DNA from: Isoetes taiwanensis
Lineage: Eukaryota > Streptophyta > Lycopodiopsida > Isoetales > Isoetaceae
Length of the DNA stretch: 64,000 nt
Assembly: GCA_021234155.1 (NCBI GenBank)
Contig: JAJEKV010000005.1
Span: 20,506,089-20,570,088 of the forward strand
Reading direction: 5' to 3'
The notes beneath the pieces were generated by a model that did not search any database, was not told the origin of the DNA, and saw only the letters and a list, made by a program, of their open reading frames with translations. Made by a program: the position numbers and the translations under genes. Shown one piece after another: positions 1 to 9,548 of this stretch (the stretch's first letter is position 1; each line of letters opens with the position of its first letter).

Positions 1-617
1 CTACTTGCAGCATTTCAATGCCTTTTCACTTTCCACGTTTATTTGCTTTGGATGCATTAATGTGACTACGAAATTTTCAGTCTTGCAGATTATAGATCAA
101 TTAAAGAAATCTAATAATGTTTGCTCTAATTTTGCAGTATCTACCATGGTTTAGACACGATAAACTTCAGATGTGCACAAACCAGCATTCAAAGCTATTT
201 TTTGGTCACATGGACCATCAATATGTGTTACCTCTAGATACATCAAGTGCTTTCAACCATATCCAAGCTACTCTCAAATGAGGCATTAGCCACGAGTCTC
301 TATAGGGTTCATAAAGACAACCCTGATATATGGCTTAGCATCATCAAGTTGTCTTAAAAACACTGCCATTTAGTATATTCAATTAATGGAAAGACAAATG
401 AATGTTTGCCTAACACTAGAGCACTAAGGGACTAGATGATGGAATGTTCTCAAAACAAAATGATGCAGATGTTTGTCCATCATCTCTAACAACCATTCCA
501 CCATTACCATCTTCCTCCCTCGAAAACTTAAATTTATATAGCATTTGCAACATAAAGCATTGTAACTAAAGTACACCCGCTCACAAAATTTATCAAGCCT
601 CCCACAATGATGCACTA
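1..617. other. No gene seen; probable Helitron interior
   Basis: AT-rich sequence with no convincing ORF and no protein similarity that I can recognise. Because a Helitron-type 3' end lies at 618-646, this stretch is probably the interior of a non-autonomous Helitron. I could not identify a 5' TC terminus with confidence, so it may start before the window. Inference only. Confidence 0.4.
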
Positions 618-646
618 TGCCCGGCAACGCCGGGCACTGTTACTAG
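618..646 (+). mobile_element. Helitron 3' terminus (hairpin plus CTAG)
   Basis: Positions 618-636 form a perfect 8-bp stem with a 3-nt loop (TGCCCGGC-AAC-GCCGGGCA). Six bases later comes CTAG (643-646) followed by a T. A GC-rich hairpin shortly before CTRR, with insertion between A and T, is the diagnostic 3' end of plant Helitrons. The base after CTAG is the first base of the direct repeat at 647. The other copy of that repeat (6716) has A|T at exactly this point, as expected for an empty target. The spacing of hairpin to CTAG (6 nt) is slightly shorter than the usual 10-12 nt. Confidence 0.75.
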
Positions 647-1060
647 TATTAATAATAATAGAACAGAGTACACTTCTGGTTATTAATATAAAAGGTATTC
701 GAACATGTTTGTATATTCCATAAACTGATATAAGGAGCATGAAATATTGATCATGGTTCACACAGACCAGCAGTATAAGGTTGTAGTCCAGCAGGCCTAA
801 AAAGTACTTAATTTGATGAAAGGCTCGGTGCATATAAAATAAAGAAATTGAACATATACTTAATGTAATTAAATGGCACACTGGCTTAAAAGGTGTAATT
901 GATTTACGTAGTTTAAATGGATCTTTGAACCATGTTATGAGAGTTTGTGGATAAAGTGCCATCATGGATCTTGATCCTAGTATGGACAGATAATACTGCA
1001 ACAAGGATTGACTTGTGCAGATGTCATGCTAGTGGACTGTTGTTTAGACTAGCGTGGACT
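647..1060. repeat. Direct repeat, 5' copy, flanking the Penelope-like element
   Basis: This 414-bp stretch recurs in direct orientation at 6716-7131 with about 97% identity by eye. Shared sequence starts at TATTAATAATAATAG and ends at GCGTGGACT in both. The pair brackets the Penelope-like reverse transcriptase. Penelope-like elements commonly carry long direct repeats (pseudo-LTRs) from tandem or partial insertion, so this is the likely identity. Its left edge coincides with the Helitron end, so the original repeat was probably longer. Confidence 0.7.
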
Positions 1061-1215
1061 GGATTTTTTTAGGGATTTCTGTTCCTTGGTTATACCAGGG
1101 TCACTAAATCCTCAAACTCAGAGACATGGTTCATGATAAATACAGTTTTCTATCAGAGTGTATGGCATAATGATTATTTTCCAGCATTTTTACTTACTGA
1201 TTGACTTACATACAG

Positions 1216-1371
1216 GGTAAGGGCACAACATATGAGGTGATTTTACCCAAATGGAATAAGGAGCTTGCTGATATTGGCTACAGCACATTCAGGACTGAAG
1301 TGCCAAGTTATGCAGTACAAAGTATTTTATGTTGCATCAAGGATATTAGGGCGCATGAATATATATTATAA
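1216..1371 (+). pseudogene. Short coding-like segment upstream of the PLE ORF
   Basis: After an acceptor-like TTACATACAG (ending 1215), 51 codons are open in frame 1 and end at TAA 1369-1371. They include the stretch TFRTEVPSYAVQSILCC and look protein-like. The next ORF starts six bases later in a different frame. This may be an earlier exon or the frameshifted N-terminus of the same element protein; Penelope-like elements are known to retain introns. No family recognised. Confidence 0.35.
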
Positions 1372-1376
1372 AGGAG

Positions 1377-2738
1377 ATGGCCGTAACCCCTGACAAAGAT
1401 TCGCGGTCTTTGCACCTAGGGTTCAATGAATGGATCCAAGCTTTTTCTAATATCAATCGTGTGGGGGACGATGTTGATAAAATTGTACAAGTCATTGACA
1501 CACTATACATCAGTCTACCAGACAAAATATATCAATGGACAATTGAGGAGGACATGTGCAAAAGTCAATTTACAAAAGACTACCCCGCCCGAAAAAGGCA
1601 TACAAAGTTAAGAAGAAAGATAAGACCATGGAGGTCATACAAGTGGATGATAATGGATGATGCAGATGATCCATTTGATTCCCTCTCAACCGATAAGGAT
1701 AAAGCGGACCTTAATGCCGAAATCAACAACCTAGCAGTTGATGAGCACAAGAGTGAATTTGAATTTACACTTCATAATTGCCTAAATTTTCCTATTATAC
1801 CAGGGCGTTTGGTTGAAAGCCATGCTGTGTTATGCAATCAGGGGATCTGGAGGACCCGAAACTTTGGAGCATTAGCTCCCATTAACAGGGATACTTGGAT
1901 TATTCTCGGGGGGATTACTAAGAATCAGCCGAGGCAAAGTGTGGCTGCCAAGGAATGGAAAAAGTTTGTATCAATGGAGGAAATCAAATGCAGCATTGAT
2001 ACAAGATTTTTTGATAAGAAATGCACTAAAAGCAGTTACATGTATGTTAGTCAGAAAGGTCATATGACCTATTCATCAATTGATAGAAATGAGTTCTACC
2101 TCAAAAGATTATGGAGGACCATGTGCCCGTATATTAAGTGCATATGTGATGATCGTGGAAAGAAGAAAAGCAAAAATGACGCATGCAATGACAACATGAC
2201 CTGGATAGATCACGCAGTATGGTACATGCTTAACAATTTGGAATCTATTTATCCTAACATGTCTGCTGCTGCACAGGTTGTTGCCTTTAGGGGGTTCCTC
2301 AAGGGACCTCTTAAAACTAGCATTATGGGATACTTATCCTACTTGGAAGTCAGAGAAATTCTAATACACATGGCACTCAAGTTTGGTACAGACCCATGGT
2401 GTGATCTTAAAATCGGCCTACACAAGTGCAAAATGGTCGAACTCTGCAGCAAAACAATCAGGCCCACATCTAAAGAAACCAGTAAGGCTGCTAGCAACTT
2501 TAGTAGGCAGCCTGAAAGGAGCATGGAAAGCCCTTCTGGCAGTATGCAAAGTGTGGTGACTAAGCCACTAAGAATCACCACTAAACCGACGTTTGAGACA
2601 GCAAGTGAATCAGAGAATGCATCGATTGAATGCATTGGCACCCAGGCTGCCATGGAGCATTCTGTTACCAAAGCAAGGAGTACTGAAGCAAGAAGAAATA
2701 TTGATGCTGCCAAGGACGAGCTCGTATATCAAATATAA
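1377..2738 (+). CDS. 453-aa ORF of unknown function in the Penelope-like element
   Basis: A long open frame starts at ATG 1377 and stops at 2736-2738, 0.33 kb before the reverse transcriptase segment on the same strand and within the same pair of direct repeats. Residues 90-125 are acidic; the middle has a Cys-rich stretch (MCPYIKCICDDRGKKK, about residue 246); the last 90 residues are Ser/Thr/Lys-rich and low in complexity. I see no GIY-YIG endonuclease signature and recognise no domain. From its place it is likely the N-terminal protein or N-terminal half of the element polyprotein, perhaps for nucleic acid binding. Alternatively it is an unrelated gene fragment. The length of the open frame argues for recent selection or recent insertion. 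Confidence 0.5.
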   Translation: MAVTPDKDSRSLHLGFNEWIQAFSNINRVGDDVDKIVQVIDTLYISLPDKIYQWTIEEDMCKSQFTKDYPARKRHTKLRRKIRPWRSYKWMIMDDADDPFDSLSTDKDKADLNAEINNLAVDEHKSEFEFTLHNCLNFPIIPGRLVESHAVLCNQGIWRTRNFGALAPINRDTWIILGGITKNQPRQSVAAKEWKKFVSMEEIKCSIDTRFFDKKCTKSSYMYVSQKGHMTYSSIDRNEFYLKRLWRTMCPYIKCICDDRGKKKSKNDACNDNMTWIDHAVWYMLNNLESIYPNMSAAAQVVAFRGFLKGPLKTSIMGYLSYLEVREILIHMALKFGTDPWCDLKIGLHKCKMVELCSKTIRPTSKETSKAASNFSRQPERSMESPSGSMQSVVTKPLRITTKPTFETASESENASIECIGTQAAMEHSVTKARSTEARRNIDAAKDELVYQI

Positions 2739-3072
2739 GAAAAATGGTATGACACTAAAAGTAAAAAGCTTTATTTATATACATATGCATGTCATTGATT
2801 GAAGGTCAAGCACCTTAAAAAACTCTATTTGATGAGTATAAACTACTGCCACTTGGCCACAAAAACAGAAAAACAGATTCCAGTACAATGTATTGGAAGA
2901 ACCAGATCCTGGTAAATGGGATTAGCTTTACTTTTAATGAGTGGGTTATGTTTATGTTTTACAGATATTTAAGACCATTAGCAGGAGTTGTCAGGGGAGG
3001 TTATATTTGGTTGATAGCAAACCTAAAAGTAGTACTAGGGTGATACATTGCAAATTCTTATAAAAAATACAG
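2739..3072 (+). other. Spacer between the two element ORFs; possible intron
   Basis: The sequence has stops in all frames. The reverse-transcriptase frame is open from just after AAAAATACAG (ending 3072), a good splice acceptor, and several GT sites could serve as donors (for example CTG|GTAAAT near 2911). Either an intron or decayed coding sequence. No donor can be fixed from sequence alone. Confidence 0.3.
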
Positions 3073-5026
3073 GATAAGATATGCCTACCTAGAATATTTC
3101 AAAAGGTTGCTGTGGAATGTTTTGGTGAAGCAGGCCAGAACATGATGAAGGCAACCATGTTTGGATGGAAGTACATTGAGAATCTTAAGGACATGTTCTA
3201 TAAACCCTTCTACATCTTTGCCCAAGATAAAGAAGTCCCATGTCCTTGCAGGAACCCCAATCTAGCCTCTTTTATTGACCATGATATTGGTCACATAAGA
3301 ACGACCAAGTTGACCATCATTAGGAACAAAATGCTCAGAAATCTGTTCAGCAAAGGCCTTAATCATATACCCGACATGGTACTAGTGGGTAAAGAATTTA
3401 AAACAGAGATAGAACGAGTGTGTGATGCATTTTTTGATGCACACAGATTCACGTACCCTGATATTGGGGATGATGAAGTTAGTAATTTCAAGGCTAGGGT
3501 GGTTGACATTGCTGCCAGCAGGATCAGTATTGCACTTAAACTTGAAAGTACCAAAAAATTCCCCATGATGGATGATGCAGTTATCAGGAATGCTGATTGG
3601 CTCATTAAAAACTTTTACATCGCTGGAGTGGACAAAGCTTCTAATAACCCATCCTTTATTTGTCCTACACACATTAGAATGATGGCCCTTGAACGCCTTA
3701 ATGGCCTTGACTTTCAGCCTATTCTAGATACACATGTGGAGATACGGACCAAAATTAAAAGTAGCATTCAAGAAATAATTGGGTATATTGGCTTTGAGTC
3801 AGAGAGGCTACCGTATTTACTAGGTGTTTTTAAAGCGCACAAATAAGACTATAGGTGGATAACGAATGCCCACAATACCATCTATACAGAAATATCTCAG
3901 ATAGTCACTGCTGGATTAAATAACATATTGAGTAACTGGCCTGAGATTACCAGAATGTTATGCGCCAGCATACATACGATGATGCCTGGCAAAGTTAACT
4001 CATGTTAACTCCATTTTTGATGTGGTGATTAATCTCCCCCCCAAAATACATGAAATTTTCGTAGCAGATATCACTAGATGTTATGAAAATATCCCATTAA
4101 CAGGGGATAGAGGGATATGCATGGTAATTGAAAATGTTATAAAAGCTGCATGGATATGGCAGAAAAGTTTACACCAAGGCTATGATTTATGGTTAAAAAG
4201 AGGCAGCAATGGTTTTATAGTCAAGTGGTTCAAGACTGAACCTAAAGGGAAGTGCTGGTCCAGACTTGGGATGGAAAAATTCATTAAGGCCAATCATTGG
4301 CTACTGGCAAATTGTGTAATTGCCATGGGTAATAGCATGTGGCAGCAGGTATGTGGGATCCCTATGGGCTTCTCTTGTAGCCCTAGCTGGTGTAATTTGT
4401 ACCTAGCCTGGTTTGAGGCTGACTTCATCAAAACACTAGCAAGATGTGGGAAGTTTAAGGAGATAAGCATGTTCAAGGATATGTTCAGGTATATTGATGA
4501 TCTATTGGCCATCAATTGCCCTATTATTAGAGACTTTTTGAAGGTGGTGCTGGAATATGAAGAAGACCAAATTAGCATATATGACATGAGAAAATTAGGG
4601 ATTAAAGAAGAAACTACTTTTCATGAGAAGTATGGGCAGGAAAATAAATGCAGCTACAGGGCCAATTTCCTAAATATGACCATAGAAATAGTTAACAATC
4701 TGAATGGCCTGTACCGAACCATTAGATATGACAAAAGGGATGTGTTACCGTTCAAAGCACTAAAATTTGTGCATGCTGATAGCTGTAGACCGTATCACCA
4801 AGCCAGAAATGTTATCATATCTCAAGTCCTACCATATATGTATGTTAATTCGTGTCCTATCAAAGCGGCAATGGACATTGCTGGTCTCATTAGAAGCTTC
4901 AACAGCAACGGGTTTGATGTGCATGGGTTATTGAAGAAAGTCACAAAGTACATCATGGAAGGATACTTCCCGGGACTGAAGTTTGACAAGCAAGCTTTAC
5001 TACAGGAAATGGCAACATGCTTTTAG
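3073..5026 (+). pseudogene. Penelope-like reverse transcriptase, broken by one stop and one frameshift
   Basis: Part one (3073-3846) has a CPC motif followed by GHIRTTKLTII, a KGLNHIP segment and DKASNNPSFIC, the pre-RT landmarks I associate with CxC/DKG-type Penelope-like elements (Naiad/Chlamys group). Part two (4007-5026) has the RT core in order: motif A DITRCYENIPL, motif B GIPMGFSCSPSW, catalytic motif C FRYIDDLLAIN, then FLNMTIEI and HADSCRPYHQARN, matching the PLE thumb region. Both aspartates of YIDD are present. A TAA at 3844-3846 falls in a conserved KAHK/YRWI stretch, and a 10-bp near-tandem duplication (3994-4003/4004-4013) shifts the frame. The frame ends about 30 residues after the RT thumb, with no C-terminal GIY-YIG endonuclease. 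Not LTR, LINE or telomerase: motif A with YxNIP is typical of PLEs. The subgroup is less sure than the superfamily. Confidence 0.8.
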
Positions 5027-6715
5027 TAAAAAGGTACTTACCAATATGGTCCAGGATTTTGCATGACTAACATGCTAGGGTTGATAGTGATATGATAGGG
5101 TAAGGGATGGACCCCAACTGTAATAAGTAGGGGTCCACCCTCCCTGCTGTTACAGATTTCAGTATTTGGTCCACTCTTATCCTATGGTAGGAGGTAGGCT
5201 TTTTTTTTATTTTCATTCTTAAAAGGCATTGGCATTATGTGATAGGTGGCATAATTAGCTAACCCAAGACGAAAGACCATTGGCAAGGAGTACCTGGAAA
5301 AAATTTCAGAATTTAAGCTTGTAAATATATGCCACATAGTATATACATGTAAATGTTAGCATGTAATAATTAAGATGGCAGAAATAAAGGGGAGTAGACT
5401 TCCAGATGTGAAAATAGGAAAATTAAAAAAGAATAACGTAAGGTCTTTTAACCTTTGAAAGGTAAAATTAAGAGATAAGAATTCACCTAACTTTTTTAGG
5501 GCGAGCTATGTGAGGAATGGATAGTGACTGAACTGAGCAAATCCGGCAAAGCCACACATAGATATGGATTTGATGCGATTCTTTTGATGAAGGAATTGCG
5601 TGAATAAGTGCCGACGGTTCACTAAAGATAAATGGTAATGACTCGACGGCTCAATCGGGCTAAAAGGTAAGCTAAAAAGTAGTAGTTGCAAACTCATATG
5701 TGCAAAGGTTAGGGCAAAGAAGCAAACCTACTGGCTACAAAGGATAATGGAGAGAGATCGATTTGAAAGCCCGATTGCCGATTCACACACTTAGACCGGC
5801 AAAGAGTCAAACCTTTAAGAGCACCATGCCATTGATTTAAAGCACACCTTAAGCGTAAGACGGATTATATGGAGGAATTTGATTCGATGGGGTACCCATA
5901 CAGCCTCAGACAAAGGAGAGTCGATACTAGAGGAAGAATGGCTTAATGCTGAAATCCAAGCTTGCTTAGAAAGTATGGAGGATTGCAATATGGAAGCTGG
6001 TAGGCATGGGGATTGATTAAGCCTGCGGCGTAATCACTTAATGTTTCGTGATCTAACAAGTATGGTGGCAACAACAAGCATGGCGTAAATGAGGACATGC
6101 ATGGTAGTGCAAGTCACAAAAACGCGGTTCCGTGATTCACAAGACTAAGACTATGATTATGAAATGGAAGATAATCGTGCTTATTGAACACTTGTATGAT
6201 TGCACAAATGTACTTATATGGGCTATTCTAAAATTATTATTACATTGATTTCATGTTATCAAGCTTAGCGATTTTTAACTAGGTATGGCTTGGGGTTAAA
6301 AAGGGTTACAAAAGGTGATCACCGAAGAGCCGAAAACCTTATGTACCTTTTGACCCTCACCCTTTACCATTATCATGCTAATGTGGTGTTGGTTGGCTGC
6401 AGGTACCGGTTTCTCCTCTTTTTGTTCTCTTTTTTGCTTTCAAGATCAAGATCTGGTTGGGAAGAACAGTTGATGAAGGATGGTTCTAGCAGTAGTTCGA
6501 AGTAAATGTTTCTGGTGAATATTATTAAAGGGAGGTCTATCTAACTGAATCATTTCTCCTTCGGAAGTATAAACATGTCTAACTTTTTTCTTTAAAAAAA
6601 ACTTGAGCAGCTCATTTTGTTGAATACTTGCAAATATCTGTTTTATGGAGCTCAAGGTCTGGTCGTATTTATAGGCTTTGTTTATAAAAGTAATATATCT
6701 GTTTCTAAGACAGTA
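5027..6715. other. 3' non-coding part of the Penelope-like element or inserted DNA
   Basis: No ORF with recognisable similarity. The stretch lies between the RT stop and the second direct repeat, so it is formally inside the repeat-bounded unit. It holds an 8-bp inverted repeat at 5108-5137 and otherwise unremarkable AT-rich sequence. No clear hammerhead ribozyme core was found. Confidence 0.4.
5108..5137. repeat. Inverted repeat (hairpin) after the RT stop
   Basis: TGGACCCC (5108-5115) and GGGGTCCA (5130-5137) are perfect complements separated by 14 nt, about 80 bases after the RT stop. It could act as an RNA 3' structure, but a chance hairpin cannot be excluded. Confidence 0.4.
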
Positions 6716-7131
6716 TATTAATAATAATAGAACAGAGTACACTTCTAGTTATTAATATAAAAGGTATTCGAACATGTTTGTATATTCCATAAACTGATAT
6801 AAGGAGCATGAAATATTGATCATGGTTCACACAGACCAGCAGTATAAGATTGTAGTCCAGCAGGCCTAAAAAGTACTGAATTTGATGAAAGGCTCGGTGC
6901 ATATAAAATAAAGGAATTGAACATATACTTAATGTAATTAAATGGCACACTGGCTTAAAAGGTGTAATTGATTTACGTAGTTTAAATGGATCTTTGAACC
7001 ATGTTATGAGAGTTTGTGGATAAAGTGCCATCATGGATCTTGATCCTAGTATGGATGTGATAATACCGCAAACAAGGATTGACTTGTGCGGATGTCATGC
7101 TAGTGGATCGTTGTTTAGACTAGCGTGGACT
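6716..7131. repeat. Direct repeat, 3' copy
   Basis: This is the second copy of the repeat at 647-1060 (offset 6069 at its start). It is preceded by ...GACAGTA and followed at once by an 18-base poly-T run (7131-7148) absent from the first copy. Differences from copy one are few and lie mostly at CAG/CTG triplets. Confidence 0.75.
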
Positions 7132-7149
7132 TTTTTTTTTTTTTTTTTA

Positions 7150-7545
7150 AGATTTTGGCAAATGGAGTCGAATAGGTTCATCAAGCTCGCATTAAAACCG
7201 GATCAGAGTGGTTTAAGGAGGAGATCATTGTACGATTTTTCTTCAAGGCCGCAAAGGGCCGAAGACAACCTTCGCTATCGTGTCTAGGTTCCCCCGATGG
7301 GTCTCTCATTTGTGACCCGAAGATCTCAAGGATTTTGTGCACCATCATTTTTCTGGCTACTTTGTGGCCCATCGCCTTTCCTTCTAGCAAGATTTTCAAG
7401 AGGCATTGCTTGCAAAGGTTTATTCTATTGTTTCTGAAGAGCAAAAGGCTAGTTTGGAATTTCAGATCGCTTTCAATGATTTGGCAGATGCTACATCTAT
7501 TTTGAAGCAAGGCAAATGCCCTAGCATAAAGCCCACCTGGTTGTG
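7150..7545 (+). pseudogene. L1-type LINE ORF2 fragment (endonuclease-RT linker)
   Basis: Read across frames, the plus strand gives WFKEEIIVRFFFKAAKGRR, then DLKDFVHHHFSGYF, then SEEQKASLEFQIAFNDL and ILKQGKCP. This is the standard run of a plant L1 ORF2 leading into the first RT motif (GKxPG). Several frameshifts break it, and the rest of the RT is missing. It starts right after the poly-T run at 7131-7148. Confidence 0.65.
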
Positions 7546-8469
7546 GATGCTATGTTGTGATTGAGCACTAGACAATGGGGGCAATGGAAATGTGGAGATA
7601 GGGCTCCGAGCCCATGCCGAAAGCACCCACTCGAGATCCTCATAGCAAAGCTAGACGATAGTCCGCCACCACGCGAGCCGGGTTTGGCCTGACTACCTTA
7701 GGTTGAGGCGACACCCTGTCGGGTAGGGACATGTGCCGCTATGATTCTCTAGCTGCCCATGGATTTATTATGCCCCTAGAAGGCACTTGTCCCATTCTTG
7801 CATCGTCAGAGTAGGAAGATGCAACCCAATGTAGTTTCGCAGAGTGATCCCATGGGAACATGTCTTCGAAAGGCTACAATCACTGCAGAGTCTGTTTTAG
7901 CCGATCTGCAAAATATACACTGGAGGGATAGATGGAGTAATTAATAGTAGTCATTGTCTCTGCCAGCCAATGCATTGCCATGACTATGTTTGAAATTATT
8001 TGGAGGCTCTATCTGTTAGTCAAAGTCCCCATCAAGTTCGAGCTGAGGTAGGAGCCATGATATGTGTAGTTAGCGTACTCGATGTTACGTTGTTGTGATG
8101 GATGGATTAGTGCCACCCTTCATGGTGGTACCTTTCTTGCTTTGATACTACGATGTGTTAGTGCTTATAGTTTGCTTTCATTGATATAGGAGCCTATAGA
8201 GAAGGGACGAGAAGGAACCTTCGTGTCCTCTATTTATCTACTTGGACACCTCAGGTATGAGTCAGGCAACGACCCATACGACAACGTGGATGGAAAAAAT
8301 TTTATATACGAGGGGGGGAGAGGTATATGACACAAGAGCGTCACAGGTTTGGGTTTGTCAATTTTACTCCCGCTTCATTTGTTAAATGGAGGTAACTTGT
8401 CCCATTGGTGCCCATCCTTCAAATTGTCTAACCCAAGTTCTGTTGCTCCTATGGCTTCCTCATTCCTGG
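7546..8469. other. No gene seen
   Basis: Mixed-composition sequence without a supported ORF, probably old transposon debris between two LINE fragments. A TTTGATACTACGATG string near 8140 followed by TGTTAG faintly recalls a minus-strand copia primer-binding site next to an LTR end, but it is too degenerate to call. Confidence 0.3.
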
Positions 8470-8935
8470 CCCTGTTAGAGTACCTAATAACTATGTTGTG
8501 AATGCTTCTCACTCCAATGCTTGTGGCTCACATTTCCAGCCCTCTAGTCCTATTCAGCCTTCATTCGTCAGTGCCTCTCTACCACATGACACGTCTGTGA
8601 TTTCTTCTGCTCATGCTCCTCTCCATCCATCTATCCCCCCCCCCAAACCCAAATCATCACCTCCTTCTCATCAGCCATTGTCATAAGAGTCGTCCACTCT
8701 CTCTACGCCTGTTCAATACGAATGGACTGAGGTGACCTTTAGGAAACATAAGCGCACTCAACAAGTTAGATGGCTCGATGAGGTTGACAATGCAATCTCT
8801 CTCTTGGCTAATGCTAAAGGTGAAGGTGACTCAACATCCCCTTACAGATGCTCTTGATGGTGATACAATAATGCAACGAATTGATCAACTCGCAATGGTC
8901 ATGCATGATGTTGTTCCTTAAAGGGTGCCAAAGAT
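8470..8935 (+). pseudogene. LINE ORF1 C-terminal fragment (Pro/Ser-rich)
   Basis: A Pro/Ser-rich open segment (8498-8686) includes a run of prolines (IPPPKPKSSPPS). After one stop it continues in frame into WTEVTFRKHKRTQQVRW. The pattern W-T-x-V followed by basic residues is typical of the end of ORF1 (gag-like protein) of plant L1 LINEs. It ends near 8860 with further stops. The order relative to the ORF2 fragment at 7150 is reversed, so the two come from different insertions. Confidence 0.4.
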
Positions 8936-9448
8936 TTTAAAGAGAAGGAAAAGAAAGGTGTGTTGGACCTTATACCTTTGAAATGAATGTTGTTACTTTG
9001 AATGTAATTGAGCTTAGTTATATGATTGCCCAGGTACTGCAATTTCATATTGCCTGCTCTTTAGCCCAAGCCAGATCTTTCATGTAGAATGGGGGCTATG
9101 GTGATGGCGATCTATGTAGGTGCGAAAAAAACTTGGTGCTCCAATGGAGGCTCTGGTGAGTCGGTAAATGCAATGCTTGCCCAAAAGTTCTAAAGCAGAG
9201 TTCTTGATAGCTCATCTGCTCCAGATTACTGCCTAGAACACTTGCACTTATAAAAATCAATATAGCCAGAGCCCAAAGACCCCTCTTTCTGACCATAGTC
9301 CAGAGTGCCCTCCACCAGCAAATTAGCAAATTACCTGCATTAGCAGTTTTAGGCCGGTTTTAAGGAATATCCTGGAATAATATGCCCACCCATCGAGTGT
9401 GTGCCCCTTTAGGGGCAATCCAAATGGGCTCCCTTGGAGTTGACATGG
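8936..9448. other. Upstream region of the SUMO protease gene
   Basis: No supported gene. This is probably 5' flanking sequence of the gene starting at 9549. No clear TATA box could be assigned. Confidence 0.35.
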
Positions 9449-9473
9449 CCACGTCACTTTTTTTGACACGTCA
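9449..9473. promoter_or_regulatory. Paired ACGTCA (TGACGT) motifs upstream of exon 1
   Basis: Two ACGTCA boxes (9451-9456 and 9468-9473), 17 bp apart, lie about 80-100 bp before the first ATG of the SUMO protease. They read TGACGT on the other strand. Paired TGACG motifs are bZIP/TGA-factor sites in plants (as-1 type). Their use here is inference; they might lie in the 5' UTR. Confidence 0.35.
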
Positions 9474-9548
9474 GTATGTCGTGGCAATCTGGAAATTGAA
9501 TGTGTTATTACTGTTAATGGCAGAGGACGGAGCTGCAAATTTGGTCTC

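Noticed and set aside
615-1004. 129-codon minus-strand frame repeated at 6705-7034
   Set aside because: It lies in the direct repeat; its conservation is explained by the repeat, and it has no protein-like motif.
2339-2713. 124-codon minus-strand frame
   Set aside because: It is the reverse of the low-complexity Ser/Thr/Lys-rich end of the 453-aa ORF.
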